Shown here: positions 16,257 to 25,070 of the stretch, piece by piece
Position numbering within the stretch: the stretch's first letter is position 1
Layout of the letters: the number at the start of each line of letters is the position of its first letter
NCBI GenBank assembly: GCA_002415855.1
Contig: DIAS01000026.1
Coordinates: 7,373-50,162, forward strand
DNA: 42,790 nt
Direction: 5' to 3'
Source: Bacteroidales bacterium UBA5072
GTDB lineage: Bacteria; Bacteroidota; Bacteroidia; Bacteroidales; UBA10428
Notes under the pieces: model-generated
Told to the model about the DNA's origin: nothing
Seen by the model: only the letters and a program-made list of their open reading frames with translations
Databases searched by the model: none
Made by a program: the position numbers and the translations under genes

Positions 16257-17087
16257 TCAGGCAATGAAGCAGAAGTCCTCCAATGGCTTCAGAAGGTTAT
16301 GAATGGACTTTTCTTCCTGTTTCTTTTTCTTGAATAGCTCGTATTTTCGCACAATGTTTACCATCAGCTCATAATCGTTTACCTGAAGGAGGTAAGCATC
16401 AGAGAAATCACAAAAATACATGAACTCGATAATTGTATCATCATCCGTTAATCCGGTGACCTTCCGCACAAGCACCGGGTTGTATTTCTGGTAAACCTGA
16501 TCCTTGACTTCTTTTTGTTTGATGATCTCGGCAAGCACAATCCGCTCCTTTTCCTCAGGTGTTAGAATCGGAACTGCGATTAACGGAGGCGGAAGTTCGC
16601 CCTTCCTCAAAGCTTCATCGTAAGCCGCTATACCTTCAGCATGGGCGATTTCGGCAAGATCACTGGCGAGCTGTTCAGTTTTTGTGTTCGGCCTGTCAAG
16701 GGCAATGAATTGCTGTTTGAATTCATTGTAGGTCCCCAGGCCGATAATTCGCACTTCCGCAATCTCATAGGCTTGTTGCCTTAAGGCAAATCTCATTGTT
16801 TCCCAGGAATTTACCATGGAAGCATCCACGATAATCTTGCTGTAATAATATCCCACTGCGTACAATACAAGTGTGTCACCGGTGTGAACCTCAAGAGTAA
16901 AGTCACCGGAAGCATTGGTGTATACACGGTTATGGCTGCTGAAATTCAATAATGATGCGTATTCAATAGCTTTCCCGTTGCCTGCATCGATTACTTTCCC
17001 CTTGAGGGTAGTTTGCTGCGCGAAGGTAAAGACCGAACAGGAGAGTACAATTACAGTTATACCCATATACTTGAATGATATCTTCAT
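16257..17087 (-). CDS. Secreted CarboxypepD_reg-like domain protein
   Basis: The 276-residue protein has a signal peptide ending near CSVFTFAQQ. Residues about 27-110 form a carboxypeptidase-regulatory-like beta-sandwich (LKGKVIDAGNGKAIEYASL, NASGDFTLEVHTGDTLVLYAVGYYYSKI). The remainder is helical and charged, without a known domain: GTYNEFKQQFIALDRPNTK, a Pro-rich PPPLIAVPILTPEEKERI, and a Lys-rich segment near the end. Proteins with this architecture are frequent in Bacteroidota and usually uncharacterised. It lies 83 nt behind the sigma-factor pair on the same strand. Confidence 0.75.
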   Translation of the reverse strand: MKISFKYMGITVIVLSCSVFTFAQQTTLKGKVIDAGNGKAIEYASLLNFSSHNRVYTNASGDFTLEVHTGDTLVLYAVGYYYSKIIVDASMVNSWETMRFALRQQAYEIAEVRIIGLGTYNEFKQQFIALDRPNTKTEQLASDLAEIAHAEGIAAYDEALRKGELPPPLIAVPILTPEEKERIVLAEIIKQKEVKDQVYQKYNPVLVRKVTGLTDDDTIIEFMYFCDFSDAYLLQVNDYELMVNIVRKYELFKKKKQEEKSIHNLLKPLEDFCFIA

Positions 17088-17170
17088 GCAGGCAGCTTTA
17101 TTTCAAAGTTACCTATTCCTTGAAAACCACAAGCAGGCAGGGGGTTAAAATTTGTTAAGGAAATGAACGG

Positions 17171-17746
17171 TTAATTGTTTAACTCGTCCAGAAGTTTTAT
17201 GGCTGCATCCCTGAGTGGCTTCTGGCGTTTGTACCAGATCAGTACACCAATCAGGAAGCCAAGGATCAGGGTCGGAATATATACCAGCTGCACCAGCCCG
17301 ATAATTTTCCACGGAGCATAAGCTGTAAACCGCTGGTAAAAGGTAATGGTCATGCCGGCATCAATAAAAAGCAATGGAAAGATAACAACCCATGTTTTTC
17401 TGTACTGGAGCCTGTATCGCTCGGCCGCCTTTTGTAACATTTCGGAGACCGGTAAGGAATAATTGATGGCTTTGTATTCGCGGTAATACTTGCGAAAGAT
17501 CATGCCAAAAAGAAAAAACCCAAGAACGTAACAAACGCCGGTTATTCTGTAACTTAATCCCAGGTCGGTCCAGGGGTTAAAGATGAATATGAAGCTGTAT
17601 ACAAGGATGAATCCCACAAATATACCCTGAAATCTTTTAAAGGTCATGAGATTCCTGTTATCCTCCTTTTGCAGTCGTTGAACAAGCTGGTTAATTTCCG
17701 TTCCGTTGCCTTTGTTATTCTGTAATATATCATTATTCACCTGCAT
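17171..17746 (-). CDS. Four-helix membrane protein coupled to an ECF sigma factor (putative anti-sigma)
   Basis: The 191-residue protein has a soluble N-terminal stretch of about 35 residues (NQLVQRLQKEDNRN), then four hydrophobic segments (about 42-60, 68-86, 117-135 and 149-168), a basic loop in the middle and a polar C-terminus. Its first 14 nt overlap the end of the ECF sigma gene, so translation is probably coupled. Position and topology suggest a membrane anti-sigma or signalling partner. It lacks a recognisable zinc-binding anti-sigma (ZAS) or FecR motif, so this role is an inference. Confidence 0.65.
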   Translation of the reverse strand: MQVNNDILQNNKGNGTEINQLVQRLQKEDNRNLMTFKRFQGIFVGFILVYSFIFIFNPWTDLGLSYRITGVCYVLGFFLFGMIFRKYYREYKAINYSLPVSEMLQKAAERYRLQYRKTWVVIFPLLFIDAGMTITFYQRFTAYAPWKIIGLVQLVYIPTLILGFLIGVLIWYKRQKPLRDAAIKLLDELNN

Positions 17747-18275
17747 GGCCTAATCTGTTTAATTGGTTTCTTAAAGTTTCCTTAATCCGATGTATTTTTA
17801 CCCGGACATTCGGTTCGGTAATGCCCACAATATCTGCGATTTCCCTCGAAGACAGCTTTTCCAGCATTAGCGAAATCAGCAGCTTGTCAATTACCGATAG
17901 CTGGTTCAGCGCTGACTCCAGTTCGCCAAACCGGAATTCCCTTTCCTGCGCAACTGGCTCATCGCTTTCCCGATCAAGAATATTCCTGAGGCTAACATCA
18001 TCGGATGATACATTGAGCCTGAGGCGCTGGAGTTCTTTGCCTGTGAAACTGAGTGATGTATTCACGGTGATCCGGTAAATCCAGGTGCTGATGGCAGAAT
18101 CCCCGCGAAATGATTCAAGGCTTTTCCAGATATTGATCAGAACTTCCTGGTATATATCCTTTTGATCTTCATCCCTGGGTGCATAATAACGGCATATCCG
18201 CTGTATCCTTTCACGGTTTTGCTCAATAACCTGTTTAAACTTTTGTTCTTTTAAAAGCATCTGGCTTTTCTTCAT
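17733..18275 (-). CDS. ECF-type RNA polymerase sigma factor
   Basis: The 180-residue protein has the two-domain ECF layout. Region 2 covers about residues 15-90 (RICRYYAPRDEDQKDIYQEV, LINIWKSLESFRGDSAIST, WIYRITVNTSLS). Region 4 lies near residues 120-172 (LESALNQLSVIDKLLISLML, EKLSSREIADIVGITEPNVR, VKIHRIKETLRNQL), including the DNA-recognition helix. An acidic linker separates them. The downstream membrane gene overlaps it by 14 nt and is the likely regulator. Target promoters cannot be told from this window. Confidence 0.9.
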   Translation of the reverse strand: MKKSQMLLKEQKFKQVIEQNRERIQRICRYYAPRDEDQKDIYQEVLINIWKSLESFRGDSAISTWIYRITVNTSLSFTGKELQRLRLNVSSDDVSLRNILDRESDEPVAQEREFRFGELESALNQLSVIDKLLISLMLEKLSSREIADIVGITEPNVRVKIHRIKETLRNQLNRLGHAGE

Positions 18276-18340
18276 GGTTTACTATTTTGTATGCTGAAAA
18301 GCGAAATTGTTACATTTTTTATGGAAATGTTTTTAAACAC

Positions 18341-18420
18341 GTAGAGGCTGTCTTAAAAGCTGGATAATTGTCAGACTGAGCGAAGTCGATGTCGGTTATT
18401 GCTTTTGAGACACCCTCTAC
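18341..18420. repeat. 80-bp inverted-repeat element (MITE-like)
   Basis: The 20-nt left arm GTAGAGGCTGTCTTAAAAGC (18341-18360) and right arm GCTTTTGAGACACCCTCTAC (18401-18420) are reverse complements with two mismatches. They enclose 40 nt containing a ctgagcgaagtcga core. The element lies between two minus-strand genes. Its form suggests a non-coding mobile or REP-type repeat, which can also fold as a long hairpin and might end the beta-galactosidase transcript. Confidence 0.7.
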
Positions 18421-18446
18421 AATAAATTGTTTTATTCCGTGATGCA

Positions 18447-20519
18447 TTATTTCCACACCACCACTCCTGCCGGTTTCAGTATTGCAGACCCCACCAGGAT
18501 CCTGGCGCCCTGAGGCATTGATAATTCGTAATCCCTGTCGGAGTAATTCACCCCAATGCCAAAACCATCCCGGTATTCCACCATCACCCCGTCGGGGTAT
18601 CCCTCCACCGGAATTTTCAGTACCCCGTACAATTTCTGCAGAACAGCTCTCTCCAGCAACCCCTCCTTGCTGTCGGGCCCGACGTATGTAACAGTTCCTT
18701 TCCCCAGTTTGCGAAAGATGACCGCTGGTTTGCCGGCATAAAAGTTCCCCGAATAGACTGCCCAGGTTTCCGTGCCGGATCGTGGCTTTAGTATATCACC
18801 CCAGCTGTTCCAGGCATATTTACCATTATCCATAACAACAGTGTCCGGAACCTGCGGTGCCGGAAGATCATAAAATTCTATTTCAGCGCCGATCAGGTCA
18901 TATATGGGTTCAGCAAATCTTGCTTCCCACAGGTGCATATCCCTGTCTTTGTAACCGGTGCGGCTCGTAAGGACAAGATTCCCGCCATTTCTAGCATATT
19001 CGGTCCATTTTGCCACCAATGCCTTGTCGATTTGCTGATAGGCCGGGACAATGATCACAGGATAAGCCTTGAAATCAAATGAATCCCTGATGAAATCAAC
19101 CGGAGCACCAAACGATTTAAGGGTTTTATAGTACTTGGTGATATGACCTACGGAATTCCACTGTGTGGTCTGCTTGTTCTGCTCCATGCCCCAGATATTC
19201 TCAACATTGAAGAGTATGCCTGTCTTTCTGTCAATATAGGCCTGCGGTAACCCGGCTCCTGGATCAGCCTCCTGCCGCAGCAACTGGACTTCCTTTATAA
19301 ACTGCTGATACTCCAGCCCGCCGGGGGTGGGTGTTACCCCGTCAGGACCCACAATCCCGTAATGGAATTGTTCGTAACCATACAAAGGTGCACGGTACCG
19401 GTAGGTACAAGCCAGCCTGCTCCCTCCGGCAAAAACATGCCACAGCCATAAATGAACCGCGCCCGGTAAGGGCTGCGAGTTTACTGAACCCCAGTTTACC
19501 TGCCCCGGCTGCAACTCCATAACACCATAAATGCCCGCAAAAGGCCTGAAGAAATCATTGGACATGGCGATGCTCTCAGGATCACCGATGCGGTATCCGG
19601 CTAATCCGATTCCGCGGTTATAACCTGAAACCATGTACTTTGTATAGGTGATAAAATCGAGTTCACGGCTCCTGCCAATATACCCCGACTGATAATTGGG
19701 AATGTAATTGGTGGTTATCCATTGCTCCGGAATGGTGTACTTCCGGATCGTCCGTGCCTGTTCATCCAGAAAAGTTGCTGTTTCCTCGTTGATGAACCGT
19801 GTATGATCGAGGATCTGATTCAGGTTCATTCCCCATTGTGCGTAAATGGGTATGTTGATCTGCGAGAAGTCGCTGTACTGCTGGCTCCAGAAAGCCGTAC
19901 CCCAGGTAATATTCAGCGCTTCAATAGTGCCATATCTGTTCTTCAGCCAGCTGCGGAAACGCTGCTGGGCATCAACCCCATAGTCGTAAAACACCCTGGG
20001 TTCATTGTCGATCTGCCATCCCATGATCCGCTTGTCATTCCCATAATGCTGTGCAAGCTTTTCTACCATTTTAAGCGCATACTGCCGGAAAAAGGTACTT
20101 GAGAAAGACACGGTCTGCCTGGAACCATGGTCACTGCTTCGGCCATTTTCATTGGTTTCCAGGATCTCGGGATGTTTTCGGACAAGCCATACCGGAGGCG
20201 TAGCCGTTGATGTGCACATGATCACCTTCAGGTTGTATTTGGCAGCCAGTTCAACAGCCCGATCGAGCCATTCAAAAGTGTACTTTCCCTCTTCAGGTTC
20301 CAGTTGTGCCCAGGCAAATTCGGCATAATGGGTATACTCGAAACCCATGGCCGCGATATTCTTTAAGTCGCGCTCCCACTGGCCCGGATCCCAATGCTCC
20401 GGATAATAGTACACACCGGTAGTAATCAGCTGACCCGACGGGAAGAAACGGGAGGGATCCTGTGCGTTGCTGAAAACACCCAGGCAGAAAACACTGATGA
20501 ACAGGAAGGTCTTTTTCAT
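18447..20519 (-). CDS. Secreted GH42 beta-galactosidase
   Basis: The 690-residue protein has a signal peptide (cut near VFSNAQ). The TIM barrel begins with TTGVYYYPEHWDPGQWERDL, then shows FAWAQLEPEEGKYTFEWLD and TATPPVWLVRKHPEIL. The acid/base glutamate is in GWQIDNEP (Glu 173) and the nucleophile in GVMELQPGQVNW (Glu 335), both GH42 hallmarks. A trimerisation-like domain (about 430-620) and a short C-terminal beta domain follow. It should release beta-galactosyl residues from plant or algal oligosaccharides in the periplasm. No SusC/SusD pair stands beside it, so it is not part of a visible polysaccharide utilisation locus. It is divergent from psrA. Confidence 0.9.
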   Translation of the reverse strand: MKKTFLFISVFCLGVFSNAQDPSRFFPSGQLITTGVYYYPEHWDPGQWERDLKNIAAMGFEYTHYAEFAWAQLEPEEGKYTFEWLDRAVELAAKYNLKVIMCTSTATPPVWLVRKHPEILETNENGRSSDHGSRQTVSFSSTFFRQYALKMVEKLAQHYGNDKRIMGWQIDNEPRVFYDYGVDAQQRFRSWLKNRYGTIEALNITWGTAFWSQQYSDFSQINIPIYAQWGMNLNQILDHTRFINEETATFLDEQARTIRKYTIPEQWITTNYIPNYQSGYIGRSRELDFITYTKYMVSGYNRGIGLAGYRIGDPESIAMSNDFFRPFAGIYGVMELQPGQVNWGSVNSQPLPGAVHLWLWHVFAGGSRLACTYRYRAPLYGYEQFHYGIVGPDGVTPTPGGLEYQQFIKEVQLLRQEADPGAGLPQAYIDRKTGILFNVENIWGMEQNKQTTQWNSVGHITKYYKTLKSFGAPVDFIRDSFDFKAYPVIIVPAYQQIDKALVAKWTEYARNGGNLVLTSRTGYKDRDMHLWEARFAEPIYDLIGAEIEFYDLPAPQVPDTVVMDNGKYAWNSWGDILKPRSGTETWAVYSGNFYAGKPAVIFRKLGKGTVTYVGPDSKEGLLERAVLQKLYGVLKIPVEGYPDGVMVEYRDGFGIGVNYSDRDYELSMPQGARILVGSAILKPAGVVVWK

Positions 20520-20698
20520 TTGATCTGTTTTAGTAAGCCGTAATGGTTGGAAAGAATTGATATACTAAGATACAAATTATGCCGGATCATCATGCAGTTT
20601 ATACGAATTCTAAATAACCATTAATTCATTGATAACCTGTAAATACCTCGTTGACTAAGAATATCCCTGATATCTAAACATCTAATCATGTATATTTT

Positions 20699-20716
20699 TA
20701 AATAATAAGTATTTAC
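20699..20716 (+). promoter_or_regulatory. Candidate operator/promoter box upstream of psrA
   Basis: TAAATAATAAGTATTTAC contains the palindrome TAAATA-ataag-TATTTA. It ends 36 nt before the psrA ATG. The same 18-mer with one substitution is found at 33792-33809, 34 nt before a TonB-dependent receptor gene. A near -7 match (TTATTTTG) lies just downstream of it. Whether it is a regulator site or a promoter element is open. Confidence 0.5.
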
Positions 20717-20752
20717 TTTTTTCTCTTATTTTGTCTTCACATATACATTGAA

Positions 20753-22990
20753 ATGACTAACCGAAGGGATTTTATCAGGATCTCAGCTTATGGTGCCGGT
20801 GCACTTGCCATGAGCGGTGGCTTTTTTCAGGCCGTGAAGGCATTTTCTTCACCCGAAAAAGCCGTTGCCTTAAGCGTGGATCTCACGCGCACCGCAACCT
20901 ACTGTGAAGTTTGTTTCTGGAAATGTGCCGGCTGGGTATATAAAAACGAGGAAGGCAAGATCTGGAAGATCGTGGGAAACGATGAGGACCAGCATTGCAA
21001 CGGTCGTTTTTGTCCTCGTGGTACAGGCGGTATCGGGAATTATTATGATGAAGACCGATTGAAAACACCGCTGATCCGTGTGGAAGACCGGGGTAAGCAG
21101 GTCTTCCGTGAGGCTTCCTGGGATGAGGCATTCAACTATATCGCCTCACGAATGAACACGATAAAGGAAAAGTACGGTGCCGAATCCATAGCCCTCTTTA
21201 CACATGGTTCAGGTAGCAGCTACTATACAACGCTGATGAAAGCTTTTGGCTCCGGTAACATTGCAGAACCATCTTATGCCCAATGTCGCGGACCTCGCGA
21301 TGATGCCTTTTTATGGACATTCGGAGAGGAAGTTTACTCACCTGAAATTACCGATATCCGTGATACCCGGTGCCTGGTCCTGATAGGTTCGCACATCGGC
21401 GAGAACATGCACAACGGGCAGATACAGGAAATGTCGGATGCAATTGACAAAGGGGCTACAATCATTACCGTTGATCCAAGATATTCAACAGCGGCCGGCA
21501 AATCGAAATACTGGCTCCCCATTAAACCTTCCACCGACATTGCACTGTTGCTGTCCTGGATACATGAACTCATTTATAACGAGTATTATGACATCAAGTA
21601 TGTTGAAAAATACTGTCTCGGATTTGAAAAGCTGAAGGAACATGTAAAGGACTATACCCCCGAATGGGCCTATGGTATTACAACGCTTGCTCCCGATCTT
21701 ATCCGCAAAACAGCCAGGGAGATGGCCGATGCTGCTCCGGCGGTAATTGTCCATCCGGGTAGGCATGTCACATGGTACGGCGACGATACGCAAAGAACCA
21801 GGGCTATCGCAATCCTCAATGCCCTCCTTGGTTCCTGGGGTCGAAGAGGAGGCTTTTACCGGCCGGCTAAAGCAACCGTCCCCGGCTACCCGGCACCCGA
21901 ATTCACTGAACCGGCAAGATTATGGGGGGACCTGTTCCCGGGACTTTATGGTGTTGCTACCGGCGTGGTTTCCAATGCGCTGATCGACGCCTCAATTCCT
22001 GAAAACAACCCGGCATATCCCGTGAAAGGTTGGATCGTGAACGGTACCAACCTGATCAACTCCATACCAAACCAGCCCAACACCCTGAAAGCAATACAAA
22101 ACCTCGATCTGCTGGTTGCCATCGATACCATGCCAGTTGAGATCACAGGCTGGGCCGATGTAGTACTACCCGAGTGCACTTATCTGGAAAGGTACGATGC
22201 CCTGCGGGCAAGCCCGCACCGTAAGCCTGCCCTAGCCCTGAGGATGCCGGCAACAGAACCCCTCTACAATTCAAAACCCGGGTATTGGATAGCCCGTGAA
22301 TTAGCCGGGAAACTGGGACTGGATAGTTACTTCCCTTTTACGAAACAGGAGGAATTGCTCGACTGGCAGCTGAAACAGATTGGCTCATCACTCGATGAAA
22401 TGAAAAAAACCGGTGTAAAGACCTTCGAACGTGAAGCCGATGATCTTTATTTTGCACCGGAAGAAAATGTGGTATTCCCAACCGACAGCGGAAAGATTGA
22501 ATTGTATTCCGCTGCATTCGAAGGACTTGGTTTTGATCCCCTGCCCCGTTATGTTCCGCATGAAGAACCGCCTGAAGGATTTTACAGACTGATCTATGGC
22601 AGGGCTCCGATGCATACATTCGGCCGAACAGCCAATAATCCCAATCTGACAGATCTGATGGATGAAAATACCGTCTGGATAAATCCCAAAGTGGCCAAAA
22701 TCTGGGGTCTGGTCAATGATCAGTACATTTGGCTGCAGAACCAGGACGGTGTGATATCGGAGTTTCCCATCAGGGTGAGAATCACGGAAAGAATCCGGTG
22801 GGATGCAGTTTACATGGTCCATGGTTTTGGTCATGCCCAGAAACAGATGCAAAGATGTTACGGACGTGGCGCCAGTGATACACAATTGATGACAAAAGTG
22901 CTTGTGGACCCCCTGATGGGAGGTACCGGCATGCGGGGTAATTTTGTGACCTTCGTGATTGAAAATACGGAAAAGGAGGCTTCTTCATGA
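20753..22990 (+). CDS. psrA: Molybdopterin oxidoreductase, PsrA/PhsA-type catalytic subunit
   Basis: The 745-residue catalytic subunit belongs to the DMSO-reductase superfamily that reduces polysulfide, thiosulfate or related anions. A Tat signal (NRRDFIRISAYGAGALAM) predicts folded export to the periplasm. Residues 51-87 bind a [4Fe-4S] cluster (C51-x2-C54-x3-C58, then C87 in FCPRG). The probable Mo-ligating cysteine is C178 in SYAQCRGPRDD. Typical MGD-binding stretches include CLVLIGSHIGENMHNG, TIITVDPRYSTAAGKS and GWIVNGTNLINS. The gene ends with an ATGA overlap into the ferredoxin subunit. The neighbouring sulfur genes favour a sulfur substrate, but arsenate or tetrathionate relatives cannot be excluded by motif alone. 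Confidence 0.9.
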   Translation: MTNRRDFIRISAYGAGALAMSGGFFQAVKAFSSPEKAVALSVDLTRTATYCEVCFWKCAGWVYKNEEGKIWKIVGNDEDQHCNGRFCPRGTGGIGNYYDEDRLKTPLIRVEDRGKQVFREASWDEAFNYIASRMNTIKEKYGAESIALFTHGSGSSYYTTLMKAFGSGNIAEPSYAQCRGPRDDAFLWTFGEEVYSPEITDIRDTRCLVLIGSHIGENMHNGQIQEMSDAIDKGATIITVDPRYSTAAGKSKYWLPIKPSTDIALLLSWIHELIYNEYYDIKYVEKYCLGFEKLKEHVKDYTPEWAYGITTLAPDLIRKTAREMADAAPAVIVHPGRHVTWYGDDTQRTRAIAILNALLGSWGRRGGFYRPAKATVPGYPAPEFTEPARLWGDLFPGLYGVATGVVSNALIDASIPENNPAYPVKGWIVNGTNLINSIPNQPNTLKAIQNLDLLVAIDTMPVEITGWADVVLPECTYLERYDALRASPHRKPALALRMPATEPLYNSKPGYWIARELAGKLGLDSYFPFTKQEELLDWQLKQIGSSLDEMKKTGVKTFEREADDLYFAPEENVVFPTDSGKIELYSAAFEGLGFDPLPRYVPHEEPPEGFYRLIYGRAPMHTFGRTANNPNLTDLMDENTVWINPKVAKIWGLVNDQYIWLQNQDGVISEFPIRVRITERIRWDAVYMVHGFGHAQKQMQRCYGRGASDTQLMTKVLVDPLMGGTGMRGNFVTFVIENTEKEASS

Positions 22991-23520
22991 GATACGCAAT
23001 GGCTGTTGATACAAGAAAGTGCGTTGGCTGCAGCGACTGTGTTGTTGCATGTCAGACTGAGAACAATGTTCCGATCGGGTATTGTCGTGACTGGGTTGTA
23101 GAAGTGATGGACGGAACCTATCCCCAGCTCGAGATCGAAATCCGCTCCGAGCGTTGCAACCATTGTGAGAATGCCCCCTGTGTACGTTGCTGTCCGACCG
23201 GTGCAAGTCATTTTGCTGCAGGAGGCATTGTTTTGGTCAAGCCAGTTGAGTGCATCGGTTGTGGTGCGTGCATAGCCTCATGCCCGTATGATGCCCGTTA
23301 CCCACATCCCAAGGGATATGTGGACAAATGCACCTTTTGCTTTCACCGGATCAAAAACGGACTGAAACCTGCTTGTGCTGCCGTATGTCCTACCAAATGC
23401 ATTTATTTCGGAGATCTTGACGATCCCAATAGCGAAGTCTCTGCCGTACTTAAAATGCGGAAATCAAAAACCCTGATCCCTGAAGCCGGCACTATGCCTC
23501 AATTGTATTTTCTTATTTAA
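22987..23520 (+). CDS. psrB: Four-cluster ferredoxin subunit, PsrB/PhsB type
   Basis: The 177-residue electron-transfer subunit links the catalytic and membrane subunits. Sixteen cysteines fall in four groups: KCVGCSDCVVACQ, RCNHCENAPCVRCCP, CIGCGACIASCPYDAR and CTFCFHRIKNG with PACAAVCPTKC. This is the four [4Fe-4S] pattern of the DmsB/PsrB family. It has no signal peptide and is probably exported with the Tat-bearing subunit. Its ATG overlaps the stop of the preceding gene (ATGA), which indicates translational coupling. Confidence 0.93.
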   Translation: MRYAMAVDTRKCVGCSDCVVACQTENNVPIGYCRDWVVEVMDGTYPQLEIEIRSERCNHCENAPCVRCCPTGASHFAAGGIVLVKPVECIGCGACIASCPYDARYPHPKGYVDKCTFCFHRIKNGLKPACAAVCPTKCIYFGDLDDPNSEVSAVLKMRKSKTLIPEAGTMPQLYFLI

Positions 23521-23542
23521 AACTGTTTAAGATCAACTTGGT

Positions 23543-24484
23543 ATGAGAGAAGAAATCATTGTAAGCGGCCGGATGAATCCCATGGTGGATCCGCACTTGC
23601 AGATCTGGCACTGGCAGATCCCCCTTTATCTTTTCCTGGGGGGATTGGCAGCCGGTATCCTTTTCTTTGCAGCACTCTATTATATTAACGGAAAAGAAAA
23701 GGACTATCGTGCAGCCGTGCGGCTGGCGCCTTTCCTTACTCCCTTATTGCTTGTTCTGGGTTTACTGGCGTTGTTCATTGACTTGAGACACAAAGCTTTC
23801 TTCTGGCAGCTTTATACCAATATCAAACTTCAGTCTCCCATGTCATGGGGTGCCTGGACACTCCTGGTTATTACCCCTGTGTCCTTTGTCTGGTGCGCTT
23901 TGCATATGAAGGAATTGTTCCCGAAATGGGACTGGAAGTATGACTGGCTGAAGACTTTGGAAGCTTTCTTTAATCGTTATAAGAATATTTTGGCCTGGGT
24001 AATGCTGATCTACTCCGTAATCCTGGGCATCTACACAGGGATATTGCTTTCAGCCTTCAATGCCCGGCCCCTATGGAATACGTCAATACTGGGCCCGCTT
24101 TTCCTTGCCTCCGGTTTATCTGCAGGGGCCGCCACCATCATGATCATTTCAAGATCGAAGGAGGAAAGGAGACTCTTTGCCATCATCGATCTTATCATCA
24201 TTGGCATCGAATTGTTCCTCATCGTCCACATGTTCATGGGATTCCTGGCAAGCACCCAGGTCCAGATTGAGGCCGCCAGGCTTTTCCTTGGCGGACCCTA
24301 TACCATGTCTTTCTGGATATTTGTTGTGACTATCGGTATGATCCTCCCTGCTTTACTTGAAATCCTGGAGCTGAGGAAATATCATGTACCCGCAGTTGTC
24401 ACGGCTGTGCTGGTATTATTCGGCAGTCTCATGCTCAGGTTTATTATTGTTTATGCCGGGCAGGCCAGCAGATGGCTTTACTAA
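23543..24484 (+). CDS. psrC: NrfD/PsrC-type quinol-interacting membrane subunit
   Basis: The 313-residue membrane protein has eight or nine hydrophobic helices. It opens with WHWQIPLYLFLGGLAAGILFF, the signature first helix of NrfD/PsrC proteins. The subunit anchors the complex in the cytoplasmic membrane and passes electrons between the menaquinone pool and the ferredoxin subunit. Helices include SWGAWTLLVITPVSFVWCAL and YTMSFWIFVVTIGMILPALL. It starts 22 nt after psrB and is followed 31 nt later by the first YeeE/YedE half-transporter, consistent with one operon. Confidence 0.88.
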   Translation: MREEIIVSGRMNPMVDPHLQIWHWQIPLYLFLGGLAAGILFFAALYYINGKEKDYRAAVRLAPFLTPLLLVLGLLALFIDLRHKAFFWQLYTNIKLQSPMSWGAWTLLVITPVSFVWCALHMKELFPKWDWKYDWLKTLEAFFNRYKNILAWVMLIYSVILGIYTGILLSAFNARPLWNTSILGPLFLASGLSAGAATIMIISRSKEERRLFAIIDLIIIGIELFLIVHMFMGFLASTQVQIEAARLFLGGPYTMSFWIFVVTIGMILPALLEILELRKYHVPAVVTAVLVLFGSLMLRFIIVYAGQASRWLY

Positions 24485-24515
24485 AAGGAAAAAATAAAAA
24501 ATTAACTATATCATT

Positions 24516-25052
24516 ATGGGTGAATCAAACAACACAATCAAACGGACCAAATACCTCAATCCTTACCTGGGAGGTGTTTTATTAGGGCTTGTTTTACTGG
24601 CAGCCAATTTTGTCTCCGGAAGAGGTCTGGGGGCCAGCGGTGCAATTAAAAGCGGCGTGGTGACCGTGGTTACTGCCGTTAATCCTGCATCTGTGGAAAA
24701 CTCCGGATTTGTTAAAGAATACCGCGAGTCACACACCGGTAATCCCATGAAAACCTGGCTGGTTTTTGAAATGCTTGGAGTGCTTGTCGGCGGATTTATA
24801 TCCGGTATTTTTGCAGGCCGGCTTAAGCTTAAGGTGGAACATTCCCCGAAGATCACTTCCAATAAACGGCTTACGCTGGCATTGGGGGGTGGGGTCCTTT
24901 TCGGATTTGGCTCACAGCTTGGCCGTGGCTGCACCAGTGGCTCAGCCCTGAGCGGTATGGCTGTGCTGTCGCTTGGCGGTTTTATTACCATGATGGCAAT
25001 TTTCGGTACAGCATTTGCCTTTGCCTATTTCTTCAGAAAAAACTGGATCTAA
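24516..25052 (+). CDS. YeeE/YedE-family half-transporter (sulfur transport), first half
   Basis: The 178-residue membrane protein has about four hydrophobic segments and the conserved Cys loop GSQLGRGCTSGSALSGMAVLS of the YeeE/YedE (DUF395) family. This family includes the thiosulfate importer TsuA/YeeE, which moves thiosulfate past conserved cysteines. TsuA is one protein with two halves, while here the halves are separate genes, this one and 25071-25661. Together they probably form one channel. A 40-residue hydrophilic insert (about 55-85) between the first helices is notable. It lies 18 nt before its partner. Confidence 0.85.
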   Translation: MGESNNTIKRTKYLNPYLGGVLLGLVLLAANFVSGRGLGASGAIKSGVVTVVTAVNPASVENSGFVKEYRESHTGNPMKTWLVFEMLGVLVGGFISGIFAGRLKLKVEHSPKITSNKRLTLALGGGVLFGFGSQLGRGCTSGSALSGMAVLSLGGFITMMAIFGTAFAFAYFFRKNWI

Positions 25053-25070
25053 CTTTAAAGAATTTGAAAC

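Noticed and set aside
22388..22885. 165-codon minus-strand open frame inside psrA
   Set aside because: It lies entirely within a well supported molybdoenzyme gene and has no independent coding signs.
20753..24484. Cytoplasmic sulfite dehydrogenase (SoeABC) instead of a PsrABC/PhsABC-type complex
   Set aside because: The catalytic subunit has an N-terminal twin-arginine signal, which Soe enzymes lack, and the neighbours fit extracytoplasmic sulfur handling. The exact substrate remains open.
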